Source: Cognatishimia activa (GTDB lineage Bacteria; Pseudomonadota; Alphaproteobacteria; Rhodobacterales; Rhodobacteraceae). Taken from it: a stretch of DNA of 64,000 nt. Under the pieces are notes generated by a model that saw only the letters and a program-made list of their open reading frames with translations, did not search any database and was not told where the DNA came from. The position numbers and the translations under genes were made by a program. Every line of letters starts with the position of its first letter. Position 1 is the stretch's first letter. Below are positions 8,426-17,329 of this stretch, piece after piece. The stretch is taken from positions 3,100,001 to 3,164,000 of the forward strand of contig NZ_CP060010.1 in NCBI RefSeq assembly GCF_017798205.1. Reading direction: 5' to 3'.

Positions 8426-10843
8426 ATGAAAACCACCACGCGTGTTTGTGTCATCGGCGGCGGCGTCGTTGGCTGTTCTGTGCTCTATCACCTGACCAAG
8501 CTGGGTTGGTCTGACGTGATGCTGCTCGAGCGTTCGGAACTGACCTCTGGGTCCACATGGCATGCGGCAGGCGGCTTTCATACGCTCAATGGCGACACCA
8601 ATATGGCCGCGCTGCAGGGCTATACGATCAAGCTCTACAAAGAACTCGAAGAGATCACCGGCATGTCCTGCGGGTTGCACCATGTCGGCGGTGTGACGCT
8701 GGCCGACAACCAAGACCGCTTTGACATGCTGGTCGCAGAACGTGCGAAACACCGGTTTATGGGGCTTGAGACCGAAATCGTTGGCCCCGAAGAGATCAAA
8801 AAGATCGCGCCTGTCACCAACACAGACGGCATCATCGGCGCGCTGTATGACCCGCTTGATGGCCACCTTGATCCCTCGGGCACCACCCACGCCTATGCCA
8901 AAGCGGCCCGCATGGGCGGCGCGACGATTGAGATCCACACAAAGGTTCTGGAAACCAACCAACGCGCAGATGGCACTTGGGATGTCGTGACCAACAAGGG
9001 CACCATCCACGCCGAACATATCGTCAACGCAGGCGGCCTCTGGGCGCGCGAGGTCGGCGCGATGGCCGGGATCTACTTCCCGCTGCACCCGATGGAGCAC
9101 CAATATATCGTCACCGACGATGTTCCCATGATCCAAGAGATGATGGCCAATGGCATCGAGCACCCCCATGTGATGGACCCCGCTGGCGAAAGCTATTTGC
9201 GTCAGGAAGGCCAAGGTCTCTGCATCGGCTTTTATGAACAACCCTGCCGCCCTTGGGCAGTGGATGGCACGCCTTGGGATTTCGGGCATGAATTGTTGCC
9301 CGATGATTTCGACAAGATCGAAGACAGCATCGAGTTCGCCTACAAACGCTTCCCCGCATTGGCTGAAAGCGGCGTCAAATCTGTGATCCATGGGCCGTTC
9401 ACCTTTGCGCCAGACGGCAACCCTCTGGTCGGCCCTGTGCCGGGCGTCAGGAACTACTGGTCCGCCTGTGCGGTCATGGCAGGCTTCTCGCAAGGCGGCG
9501 GCGTCGGGCTCATGCTCGCGCAATGGATGGTTGAGGGCGAATGCGAACGCGACACCTCGGCGATGGATTGCGCACGCTACGGCGACTGGATCACACCGGG
9601 CTACACGCGGCCGAAAGTCATCGAGAACTACCAGAAACGCTTCTCGGTCGCCTACCCGAACGAAGAACTCCCCGCCGCACGCCCGTTCCGCACAACGCCT
9701 ATGTATGACATCTTCACGGAGATGGGCGCGGTCTGGGGCCACCAATACGGCCTCGAGGTCGTGAACTACTTCGCCGAAGGCGATGAACCGCGCTTTGAAA
9801 CCCCGTCATTCCGCCGCTCCAACGCCTTTGACGCCACCGCACGTGAGGTGAAGGCCGTCCGCGAAGCCGTTGGAATCAATGAGGTTCACAACTTTGGCAA
9901 ATATATCGTCAATGGCCAAGGCGCGCGCGCCTGGCTTGACCGCATCATGGCAGGCCGCGTGCCACAACCCGGGCGCCTCAGCCTGACACCGATGCTCTCT
10001 CCCAAGGGCCGCCTCATCGGAGATTTCACGATCTCTTGCCTCACAGAAACAGAATTCCAATTGACCGCCAGCTACGGCAGCCAAGCCTACCACATGCGAT
10101 GGTTCCTGCAGAACCTGGATGAGGGCGTCACAATTGACAACGTCTCAGACACCCGCAATGGTTTCCAAATCGCGGGCCCCAAGGCGCGCGATGTCCTTCA
10201 AGCCTGCACCCGCCAAGACATCAGTGACATGCGCTTCATGGACATCCGCCGCGTCACCGTCGGCATGGTAGACTGCCTCATTCAACGGGTCAGCTATACC
10301 GGAGACCTCGGCTACGAGATCTACTGCGACCTCCCCTCCCAACGCGCGCTCTGGGATGTGCTCTGGACCGCGGGCCAACCTCACGGGATGAAGCCCTTCG
10401 GCATGCGCGCCATGATGTCACTGCGTCTGGACAAATCCTTCGGCTCGTGGCTCAGCGAGTTTTCCCCCGACTACACCGCCGCCGAAACCGGCCTCGACCG
10501 CTTCATCTCGTTCAAAAAGAACGTCGAATTCATCGGTCGTGCCGCAGCTGAAGAGCACAAAACACAAGGCCCAACTCGCAAACTCTGCACCTTCGAAGTC
10601 GACGCTGACGACGCCGACGTCAACGCCTATGAACCCATCTGGGTCGGTGACGAGGTCGTCGGTTTCTGCACCTCCGGTGGCTACTCGCACTATGCGGGCA
10701 AATCCATCGCCATCGGCTTCCTGCCAGTCGACATGATCGACCCAAGCATCAATGCGGAAATCGAGATCCTCGGATCCCGCCGCAAAGCCACGCTTTTGAC
10801 CGACGTACTCTTTGACGCAGACGGCGCGCGTATGCGGGGCTAG
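8426..10843 (+). CDS. FAD-dependent dehydrogenase with GcvT domain (dimethylglycine/sarcosine dehydrogenase-like)
   Basis: The 805-residue protein joins an N-terminal DAO-type FAD domain (Rossmann motif CVIGGGVVGCSVLYHL near residue 8, then SGSTWHAAGG, whose His is the covalent flavin site in dimethylglycine dehydrogenase) to an FAO_M linker and a C-terminal GcvT tetrahydrofolate-binding domain (from about residue 430). Such enzymes oxidatively demethylate N-methyl amino acids and pass formaldehyde to tetrahydrofolate. The exact substrate (dimethylglycine, sarcosine or another methylamine) cannot be read from sequence. The ATG at 8426 follows a perfect CGGAGG; an upstream extension to 8351 has no such site. 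It stands alone and ends in a strong terminator. Confidence 0.88.
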   Translation: MKTTTRVCVIGGGVVGCSVLYHLTKLGWSDVMLLERSELTSGSTWHAAGGFHTLNGDTNMAALQGYTIKLYKELEEITGMSCGLHHVGGVTLADNQDRFDMLVAERAKHRFMGLETEIVGPEEIKKIAPVTNTDGIIGALYDPLDGHLDPSGTTHAYAKAARMGGATIEIHTKVLETNQRADGTWDVVTNKGTIHAEHIVNAGGLWAREVGAMAGIYFPLHPMEHQYIVTDDVPMIQEMMANGIEHPHVMDPAGESYLRQEGQGLCIGFYEQPCRPWAVDGTPWDFGHELLPDDFDKIEDSIEFAYKRFPALAESGVKSVIHGPFTFAPDGNPLVGPVPGVRNYWSACAVMAGFSQGGGVGLMLAQWMVEGECERDTSAMDCARYGDWITPGYTRPKVIENYQKRFSVAYPNEELPAARPFRTTPMYDIFTEMGAVWGHQYGLEVVNYFAEGDEPRFETPSFRRSNAFDATAREVKAVREAVGINEVHNFGKYIVNGQGARAWLDRIMAGRVPQPGRLSLTPMLSPKGRLIGDFTISCLTETEFQLTASYGSQAYHMRWFLQNLDEGVTIDNVSDTRNGFQIAGPKARDVLQACTRQDISDMRFMDIRRVTVGMVDCLIQRVSYTGDLGYEIYCDLPSQRALWDVLWTAGQPHGMKPFGMRAMMSLRLDKSFGSWLSEFSPDYTAAETGLDRFISFKKNVEFIGRAAAEEHKTQGPTRKLCTFEVDADDADVNAYEPIWVGDEVVGFCTSGGYSHYAGKSIAIGFLPVDMIDPSINAEIEILGSRRKATLLTDVLFDADGARMRG

Positions 10844-10874
10844 CCAAACGGGCTTTCTCTTGCCAAAAATATCC

Positions 10875-10916
10875 CCGCCGGAGGCTCCCACCCACGCCTC
10901 CGGCGGTTTCGTTTCT
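10875..10916 (+). terminator. Rho-independent terminator after the demethylase gene
   Basis: An 11-bp perfect stem (CCGCCGGAGGC / GCCTCCGGCGG) with a 10-nt loop is followed by TTTCGTTTCT. The next gene starts only 12 bp later, so that gene must use read-through or a promoter inside this stretch. Confidence 0.85.
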
Positions 10917-10927
10917 AAAGGCACCCT

Positions 10928-11518
10928 ATGCTCGCAATCCTTATTCTTGCTGCCGGTCAATCCTCGCGCATGCGTGGAGCCGACAAGTTGTTGGAAGAGG
11001 TTGATGGCCAGCCCCTCTTGCAAAAGATCACATCCCACGCGCTAGATACTTGCGCGCACGTCTATGTGGCTTTGCAACGCGCGGACGGTCGCCGCGCTGC
11101 TGTGCTCCCTCATGGGGTGCAGGTCATAGCTGTACCGCAGGCAAGTGAAGGTATGGGCGTTACGATCGCCACGTCGATTGTGCAATTGCCAGAAGCAGCT
11201 TCAGCCTTGATGATCGTTCCGGCGGACATGCCAGAGCTCAGCGCAGAGGATCTCGTCGCGATGAAATCCGCCCATGAGGCCGCTCCAGATCAAATTCTGC
11301 ACGCCATGTCGGGGGATACTCCTGGCCATCCGGTTGTCTTTCCACGCCGATGTTTTGACGCGCTGAAAACCCTGTCAACAGACCAAGGCGCGCGCGAGGT
11401 TATCAAATCTGAAAGCAACAATTTGGGTCGTGTCGCACTTCCGATAGGCCATGCAATCACGGATCTGGACACACCAGAAGACTGGGCCGCCTGGCGGGCC
11501 CGGCAAAACCAAAATTAA
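10928..11518 (+). CDS. MobA-like nucleotidyltransferase (MocA-type)
   Basis: A 196-residue NTP-transferase of the MobA-like fold. Signature motifs are ILAAGQSSRMRGADKLL (about residues 7-23, nucleotide-binding loop), VPADMPELS with the metal-binding Asp, and GHPVVFPRR. The length and motifs fit the MocA/MobA group, which attaches CMP or GMP to molybdopterin, or CoxC-like accessory proteins. No molybdoenzyme gene lies nearby, so the substrate stays open. The ATG is followed directly by the typical MLAILILAAG start. Confidence 0.8.
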   Translation: MLAILILAAGQSSRMRGADKLLEEVDGQPLLQKITSHALDTCAHVYVALQRADGRRAAVLPHGVQVIAVPQASEGMGVTIATSIVQLPEAASALMIVPADMPELSAEDLVAMKSAHEAAPDQILHAMSGDTPGHPVVFPRRCFDALKTLSTDQGAREVIKSESNNLGRVALPIGHAITDLDTPEDWAAWRARQNQN

Positions 11519-11522
11519 GGGA

Positions 11523-11714
11523 TTAGATCGTCTTTATTCGGCGCACCTGTGCAAAGACTGAAGGGCGCACGACATGGGCGGCCGCCTGCGACGGGCGGTC
11601 GATCATTGGTGACTGAATCTGAATATCTTCGCAGATATCCGTAAAAATATTGTCCGCCAGAGACTCATAAGCCACGGCGGGCTTTGGCCTCTGATTAATC
11701 ACTCGGATTCTCAT
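11523..11714 (-). CDS. Possible small protein, 63 residues (doubtful)
   Basis: In the 441-bp gap between the nucleotidyltransferase and the RTX-Hint gene. The ATG at 11714 has AAGG 7 bases upstream. The product (MRIRVINQRPKPAV..., ending VRRIKTI) has mixed polar content and no recognised domain. It overlaps the previous small ORF by 20 bases. AGA codons and lower GC than the neighbours weaken the case. It could be noise. Confidence 0.3.
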   Translation of the reverse strand: MRIRVINQRPKPAVAYESLADNIFTDICEDIQIQSPMIDRPSQAAAHVVRPSVFAQVRRIKTI

Positions 11715-11892
11715 AATAGAGCCTTGTTCTGCAGTGCTCGGCATCCGCTTCTGCAGCATGCACGAGCTCGGTTCTACTGATTGAACTGGGCGCAAATTGG
11801 GCCAAATCGCGAAGAATTAAGGCAAAATCCCACGCATCCAGCCCAAGAAATCTCTGCACAATCACCGAATTTCTTTCACAGTCCTGCCCCAT
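11695..11892 (-). CDS. Possible small protein, 65 residues (doubtful)
   Basis: An ORF starting at the ATG at 11892 (MGQDCERNSVIVQRFLGLDA...) and ending by overlap with the next small ORF. The predicted product looks helical and acidic. The ribosome-binding site is weak (GCGGAA) and three AGA codons are unlike the surrounding genes. The ORF lies divergently from the RTX-Hint gene, in what must also be that gene's promoter region. No family recognised. Confidence 0.27.
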   Translation of the reverse strand: MGQDCERNSVIVQRFLGLDAWDFALILRDLAQFAPSSISRTELVHAAEADAEHCRTRLYYENPSD

Positions 11893-11959
11893 TTCCGCAT
11901 CAAAAAGGCCTGTAAATAAGTGCGCCCAAAGCGCCGAAGAGATTTGAGGACGAGACACT

Positions 11960-14560
11960 ATGCCCGTCGTAAATACATTGGATTGGTCCACCGCCAGCGC
12001 CAATGGCTCCTATCAAATAGGCGCTGCTGGCGAAGAGATTGGCGTGACGATAGCGACGACCACGAACATCAATGGCCGCACCGCAGCCGTAGATACGCGC
12101 GGCACACCATCTGAAGAAGGCCTCTGGGTCTCTGGCCTCAGTGAACCTGTTACCACAGAACTGACATTCGACAGCCCGACAGCGAATGTGTCCTTTGAAC
12201 TCTTCGATGTAGATCAGGGCGCAAGCTGGGACGATATGGTCACGGTCATCGCCTATGACATCGACGGCAATCCGGTCGAAGTTCAATTTTCTGATCTCGA
12301 TGGGCTTCATACAGTCACGGGCTCTGTGGTGGACGCAGACGGCGCCGCGAGCGCTGGCGTAGAAACCACTGGAGCCGATGATTCAGTCACAGTTACAATT
12401 CCAGGACCTGTGTCTCGCATCGAAGTGATTTTCGACAATGGCGAGTCCAGCACTACCACCGGCTCCATCGGCCTCAGCGACATCACATTCTCTCCTGCCC
12501 CTGACGGCATCGTCGAGGGCGATGACACCGCCAATGTGATCGACACGGCCTATCTGCTCGATCCCGAAGGCGACATGGTCACGGATTCCGACACGGTGAT
12601 TCACGCAGGCGGCGGTGATGATTCCGTGGAGTCCGGCGAAGGCAATGACACGATCCTAGGTGGCGCAGGCAATGACACGATCAAAGGCGATGCGGGCAAC
12701 GACAGCATCGACGGCGGCACCGGAAGTGACAGCATCGAAGCGGGATTCGGAGACGACACCATAATCGGTGGTGAAGGTGACGACACCGCCAACGGCCATT
12801 ATGGCGACGATATTCTGGACGGCGGTCTAGGGAATGACTCGATCCGCGGGTCCTGGGGCAATGACACGCTCTATTCCGGCGGCACAGGCGAAGGCGATGA
12901 TTTCATCTGGGGCGGCTGGGGTGATGACCGCATCATCATGGAAGAAGGGTTCGGCAACGACACCATCCTTGGCGACACCGAGGACGAAGTCTATGGCGAT
13001 ACGCTGGACTTGACCGGAGTCACCAGCGACCTGACCGTCGATATGACCAGCAGCGCTGCAGGCACGGGCACTGTCAGCGACGGAACCAGCACAGCGAACT
13101 ACACCGATATCGAGCATATCGAGCTGGGCGCAGGCACGGATACGATTGTGCTGGCCGATGGCTCTGGCAGCGACCGTGTCACAGGCTTCACCACCCCGAC
13201 CGACAATGGTGACGGAACCTATACATCCGGCGATATGCTTGACGTCAGCGCTCTGACCAACGACGGCGGCAGCACCCCTGTGACCTATGAGGATGTCACC
13301 GTCACAACCGACGGCGACGGCAACGCAGTCCTGACCTTCCCCGGCGGCGAAAACCTGACTTTGGTTGGCGTTTCAGCCGCAGATGTCTCGTCCAACGAGG
13401 CGCTTATGGCCATGGGCTTTCCTGCCCCTCCGGATGGGATCGTCAGCGGTACAGGCGGAGACGACCTGATCAACTATGCCTTCGTGGACGCCGATGGTGA
13501 CGCGATCGACGCCAACGACGCGCGTTTGCCCGGGTTCACGGGCGATGACGACTATATTCAAGCGGGCGCTGGTGATGACACCGTGGACGCAGGGGCAGGC
13601 AATGACTCGGTCGAAGGCGGCATTGGTGCAGATGGTCTGTATGGCGATGCTGGCAATGATCACCTGTTGGGTGAAGACGGTGACGACACTCTGGTCGGCG
13701 GCACGGGCAATGACACGCTCGATGGCGGCATCGGCGCGGATTTCATCGATGGCGGCGCGGATCGCGATCTCTTTGTGAATGTGAATTCAGGCGATGAAAT
13801 CGTGGGCGGTGAGACTGGCGACGACTATGATACGCTCGACCTCACCGGCGCTGGCCCTCTGTCGATCGCCTATAGCCCCGGCACAACCGAAGACGGTGTC
13901 GTGACATTCCTTGACGCCCACGGCAACCCAACCGGAACGCTGGAATTCAGCGGTATTGAACACATCGTGCCTTGCTTCACCCCGGGCACGATGATCGCAA
14001 CAGTCAATGGACTGCGCCCTGTCGAACACCTCGACGTCGGCGACCAGGTCTTTACCCGCGATCACGGCGTGCAAGAGATCCGCTGGATCGGCCACAAAAA
14101 CGTCAGCGCCAAAACCCTGACTGAGGCAAGCTTCCTCGCCCCAATCCGCATCAAAAAGGGTGCTCTCGGCAATGATTTGCCAGAGCGCGATATGCTGCTG
14201 AGCCCCAACCACCGCGTCATGGTCAGCGCGCCAGACCTTGAGATGATGTTTGGCCAATCCGAAGTCCTTGTGGCCGCGAAACACCTCACCCGCATGAAAG
14301 GTATCCGCCGCGTCAGAGCCAATGAGGTAACCTATATCCACCTGATGTTTGATCGCCACGAGATCATTTGGTCTGACGGCATCTGGTCCGAAAGCTTCCA
14401 GCCCGGCTCTATGGCCTTGGCAGGACTTGAGACCGCGCAACGTGATGAGATCTTTGCGCTTTTCCCAGAGCTCGCGACCCAGAAATCCCCAGCCTACCGC
14501 GCCGCGCGTCGTATATTGCGCAAACATGAGGCGGCTTTGCTGCCGCGGGGTCAGGGATAA
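11960..14560 (+). CDS. RTX-repeat protein with C-terminal Hint domain
   Basis: An 866-residue, acidic, probably secreted Ca2+-binding protein. Three parts are visible: an N-terminal beta-rich region without signal peptide (about 1-190); two blocks of RTX nonapeptide repeats of GGxGNDxI type (about 214-340 and 534-604) separated by a beta-rich linker; and a Hint (hedgehog/intein) domain from C672 (CFTPGTMIATVNG), with VGDQVFTRD, SPNHRVMV near residue 748, and FDRHEIIWSDGIWSESF. The lack of a signal peptide plus RTX repeats suggests type I secretion, but no ABC/HlyD genes are in the window. After the Hint core only a short charged tail follows, with no evident C-extein. The ATG follows TTGAGGACGAGAC. 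Confidence 0.88.
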   Translation: MPVVNTLDWSTASANGSYQIGAAGEEIGVTIATTTNINGRTAAVDTRGTPSEEGLWVSGLSEPVTTELTFDSPTANVSFELFDVDQGASWDDMVTVIAYDIDGNPVEVQFSDLDGLHTVTGSVVDADGAASAGVETTGADDSVTVTIPGPVSRIEVIFDNGESSTTTGSIGLSDITFSPAPDGIVEGDDTANVIDTAYLLDPEGDMVTDSDTVIHAGGGDDSVESGEGNDTILGGAGNDTIKGDAGNDSIDGGTGSDSIEAGFGDDTIIGGEGDDTANGHYGDDILDGGLGNDSIRGSWGNDTLYSGGTGEGDDFIWGGWGDDRIIMEEGFGNDTILGDTEDEVYGDTLDLTGVTSDLTVDMTSSAAGTGTVSDGTSTANYTDIEHIELGAGTDTIVLADGSGSDRVTGFTTPTDNGDGTYTSGDMLDVSALTNDGGSTPVTYEDVTVTTDGDGNAVLTFPGGENLTLVGVSAADVSSNEALMAMGFPAPPDGIVSGTGGDDLINYAFVDADGDAIDANDARLPGFTGDDDYIQAGAGDDTVDAGAGNDSVEGGIGADGLYGDAGNDHLLGEDGDDTLVGGTGNDTLDGGIGADFIDGGADRDLFVNVNSGDEIVGGETGDDYDTLDLTGAGPLSIAYSPGTTEDGVVTFLDAHGNPTGTLEFSGIEHIVPCFTPGTMIATVNGLRPVEHLDVGDQVFTRDHGVQEIRWIGHKNVSAKTLTEASFLAPIRIKKGALGNDLPERDMLLSPNHRVMVSAPDLEMMFGQSEVLVAAKHLTRMKGIRRVRANEVTYIHLMFDRHEIIWSDGIWSESFQPGSMALAGLETAQRDEIFALFPELATQKSPAYRAARRILRKHEAALLPRGQG

Positions 14561-14618
14561 AAAACAGATCATCAGGACGCCGGATCTGGCGTTCTGAAAA
14601 TCTAACTTTGCGGAAAAT

Positions 14619-14704
14619 TGGTACCCAAGGCCGGACTCGAACCGGCACGCCCGCAAAGGCGGGGGATTTTGAATCCCCTGCGTCTACCATTCCGCCACTT
14701 GGGC
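14619..14704 (-). tRNA. tRNA-Leu (anticodon CAA)
   Basis: An 86-nt gene read on the minus strand, including an encoded CCA. The acceptor stem GCCCAAG pairs with CTTGGGT (one G-T pair). The anticodon stem GGGGA/TCCCC holds the loop TTCAAAA, giving anticodon CAA. A long class II variable arm (CGCC-TTTGC-GGGCG) and the T arm with GGTTCGAGTCC confirm tRNA-Leu for UUG codons. Confidence 0.96.
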
Positions 14705-14830
14705 ACGCTTGACGGGTCTAGCGAAGCCCCGCGCCAAGGTCCAGAGCGAAAACGCACGAAGTCCGCGCAAATTTTACTTGAACTTAGCCGTCAAAGGTCG
14801 CAGGCAAGGTCAGGGTAATCAGGAGCAGTC

Positions 14831-15409
14831 ATGCTGAAGCCTTTGTACGATTGGACCATGCGGTTGGCCGAACATCCGCGGGCGCTTTGGGTTCTGGCGA
14901 TCATCAGTTTCGTCGAAAGTTCGGTTTTTCCGATTCCACCGGATGTCTTGATGATTCCGCTGATCTTGGCCACGCCGCATCGCGCGTGGTTGATCGCACT
15001 GGTGGCGACAGTCTCCTCGGTCCTGGGCGGGCTTTTGGGCTACGGCATCGGCTTCTTTGCCTTTGAGCAGATCGGGCAGCCGATCCTTGAGGCGCTTGGC
15101 AAGCTGGACCGCATCGAGGAATTCAACGCAACCTTCAATGACGCAGGATTCTGGGCCGTTCTGGGCGCGGGCATCACGCCGTTTCCGTACAAAGTCATCA
15201 CGATCATGTCGGGCTGGACCGGCATGCCGATCATGACCTTCCTTGTGACCTCAATCGTCGCACGCGGGCTACGGTTCTTTATTGTCGCTGCTTTGCTGTG
15301 GAAATTCGGCGCGCCAGTGCGCGACTTTATCGAGCGTCGCTTAGGCCTTGTATTCACAGTGTTTTTCGTGCTTTTGATCGGCGGATTCTTGGCCCTGAGG
15401 TTCCTGTAA
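14831..15409 (+). CDS. YqaA/DedA-type (VTT domain) membrane protein
   Basis: A 192-residue inner-membrane protein with about five hydrophobic segments. It shows the family pattern FVESSVFPIPPDVLMIPL near residues 27-44, GGLLGYGIG (about 66-74) and ITPFPYKVITIMSGW (about 116-130). Related VTT proteins act as lipid scramblases or flippases; this one's substrate is unknown. Good AGGAG site before the ATG. The stop overlaps the dsbB start (TAATG), so the two genes are co-translated. Confidence 0.85.
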   Translation: MLKPLYDWTMRLAEHPRALWVLAIISFVESSVFPIPPDVLMIPLILATPHRAWLIALVATVSSVLGGLLGYGIGFFAFEQIGQPILEALGKLDRIEEFNATFNDAGFWAVLGAGITPFPYKVITIMSGWTGMPIMTFLVTSIVARGLRFFIVAALLWKFGAPVRDFIERRLGLVFTVFFVLLIGGFLALRFL

Positions 15410-15870
15410 TGCCAAACTCGAAAACGATGACACTGCTGTTGGCTTTGGCCTCTGCAGCCATGCTGATCAGCGCCTGGACTTTTCAGTATTTCGGCTATCC
15501 GCCCTGTAAGATGTGCTATTGGCAACGCTACCCGCATATGGCCGCCGTGGCGATTGGGGCGCTCGCCTATGCGCTTGGTCAGCGCTGGCTCGCTTGGCTA
15601 GGAACCGTCGCGATGCTGGTCACCTCGGGGATTGGCGTCTATCACTCAGGCGTTGAACGCAAGCTTTGGGAAGGCCCCAGCAGCTGTACCTCCTCAGGGT
15701 TTGGCGGCCTGTCGTCTGAGGAACTGTTCGACCAGATTATGAACGCGCCTCTGGTGCGCTGCGACGATATCCCTTGGCAGATGTTTGGGTTCACCATGGC
15801 GAATTTGAACGCAATCTTTTCCCTGATCTTCGCGGTCTTGTGGATCCGAGTTGCGCTCAGCCGCGATTAA
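15409..15870 (+). CDS. dsbB: Disulfide bond formation protein B
   Basis: Inner-membrane quinone reductase that reoxidises DsbA. The 153-residue protein has four hydrophobic segments, the first periplasmic Cys pair in PPCKMCYWQRYPH (about residues 25-28) and a second pair in the larger loop (the Cys of SSCTSSGF and VRCDDIPW). The upstream in-frame extension overlaps the previous gene and is rejected in favour of the ATG in TAATG. It converges on the Lrp-family gene; their stops share TTAA. Confidence 0.92.
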   Translation: MPNSKTMTLLLALASAAMLISAWTFQYFGYPPCKMCYWQRYPHMAAVAIGALAYALGQRWLAWLGTVAMLVTSGIGVYHSGVERKLWEGPSSCTSSGFGGLSSEELFDQIMNAPLVRCDDIPWQMFGFTMANLNAIFSLIFAVLWIRVALSRD

Positions 15871-16301
15871 GTCTGCTTGCGCGTGTTGAGCAAAAGGTTC
15901 GTCTCGCTGGTCGCGACGCCTTCAAACCGTCGAATGTGAATGAGGATGCGGTCGAGCTCTTCAAGCGTGTCCGTGCCCAGTTCCACGATCAGATCCCAAC
16001 GCCCATTGGTGGTGTGAATATTGCGCACGGCAGGAATGCCCCCCAATTGGCGCACGATGCGGTCAATGCCCCTGCCCTCGATACCGATCATCATCAACGC
16101 GCGGACCGGATCACGCTGCGCTTCCTTAAGGACCACCGTAAAACCGACAATATCGCCCCGCTGTTGCAGGCGTTCTATCCGCTGCCGCACGGTCGTGCGC
16201 GTCACACCAAGCGTGATCGCAAGATCTGACAAAGAAGCGCGCGCGTTATGGCGCAACTCTGAGATGAGGCTTTGATCGAGGCTGTCCATTTCGACACTCA
16301 T
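15867..16301 (-). CDS. Lrp/AsnC-family transcriptional regulator
   Basis: A 144-residue regulator with an N-terminal winged helix-turn-helix (about residues 8-55, LISELRHNARASLSDLAITLGVTRTTVRQRIERL) and a C-terminal RAM ligand/oligomerisation domain (about 65-140). It is transcribed divergently from the arginase gene across a 104-bp AT-rich stretch. It therefore probably senses an amino acid such as arginine or ornithine and controls the arginase-cyclodeaminase operon, an inference from position only. Confidence 0.88.
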   Translation of the reverse strand: MSVEMDSLDQSLISELRHNARASLSDLAITLGVTRTTVRQRIERLQQRGDIVGFTVVLKEAQRDPVRALMMIGIEGRGIDRIVRQLGGIPAVRNIHTTNGRWDLIVELGTDTLEELDRILIHIRRFEGVATSETNLLLNTRKQT

Positions 16302-16405
16302 TGGTTTCGTTTTGGGTATTTTACTTTCTTTTTGATCATTTTACCATCTCAATCTCTGCACGTTTCGGGTCGATACTCTGGGAAACCAAGACCCACGAGA
16401 CACCA

Positions 16406-17329
16406 ATGACCCCGAAAAAATGCATCCTCATCGGCGCACCGATTGATAGCGGCAAACGCCGTCGTGGCTGTTTGATGGGCCCCGATGCGCTGCGCACCGC
16501 TGGGCTTGTCGAAAGCCTCTCTGATCTGGGCCATGAGGTCACAGATCTGGGCAATGTAACCCCCGATGTCCCTGCTGTGACTGCACCCGACCAAAAGCTG
16601 CACCAATGGGCCGAGAATATCGGCTGGACCCGCGCGCTCTCTGACGCCTCTGAGAGCGCCCTAAAGAATGGCCTCCCGATTTTCATGGGCGGAGATCACT
16701 CGATGGCGTCAGGCACTGTGCGCGGCGCGGCGCTGCATGCGCAGGCCGTTGGGCGGCCCTTATTTGTGCTGTGGCTGGACGCCCATAGCGACTATCACAC
16801 GCCCCAGACCACGGATTCCGGCAATCTGCATGGCACGCCTGTGGCCTATTTCACCGGGCGCGATGGGTTTGACGGCTATCCGGAGGTGACAGCCCCCGTG
16901 CCGCAGGACAATATCTGCATGATCGGCCTGCGGTCCGTGGACGCAATGGAACGTGAAGCGTTGCAGGCAGGCCAAATCCATTTCCACGACATGCGCCAGA
17001 TCGATGAGACCGGCATCGCGAGGCCTTTGGCGACCTTCCTAGATCGCGTCTCCAAGGCAAACGGCATGCTGCATGTGTCCTTGGACGTGGATTTCCTAGA
17101 CCCCGACGTCGCCCCTGCGGTCGGAACAACTGTGCCCGGCGGCGCGACCGTGCGCGAGGCGCATCTGGTGATGGAGATGCTGCACGACAGCGGTCTTCTC
17201 ACCTCACTCGATCTGGTCGAGCTAAACCCTTTCCTCGATGACCGCGGCAAAACCGCGAAACTGCTGGTCGACCTCGCGGCCTCGGCCCTTGGCCGACGCG
17301 TCTTTGACCGCCCTACCCGGAGTTTCTAA
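16406..17329 (+). CDS. rocF: Arginase
   Basis: Hydrolyses L-arginine to ornithine and urea, with two Mn2+ ions. The 307-residue length is typical. Metal-ligand motifs are intact: GGDHS (H98), DAHSD (D125, H127, D129) and SLDVDFLDPD (D227, D229). The ATG at 16406 begins the conserved MTPKKCILIGAPIDSG; an upstream frame to 16301 would overlap the divergent regulator and is rejected. The stop overlaps the start of ornithine cyclodeaminase (TAATGA), forming an arginine-to-proline route. Confidence 0.95.
   Translation: MTPKKCILIGAPIDSGKRRRGCLMGPDALRTAGLVESLSDLGHEVTDLGNVTPDVPAVTAPDQKLHQWAENIGWTRALSDASESALKNGLPIFMGGDHSMASGTVRGAALHAQAVGRPLFVLWLDAHSDYHTPQTTDSGNLHGTPVAYFTGRDGFDGYPEVTAPVPQDNICMIGLRSVDAMEREALQAGQIHFHDMRQIDETGIARPLATFLDRVSKANGMLHVSLDVDFLDPDVAPAVGTTVPGGATVREAHLVMEMLHDSGLLTSLDLVELNPFLDDRGKTAKLLVDLAASALGRRVFDRPTRSF

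Noticed and set aside
12600-13770. Possible DNA tandem repeats in the RTX gene
   Set aside because: The repetition follows the nonapeptide motif at protein level. Codons vary, so these are not exact DNA repeats or a CRISPR.
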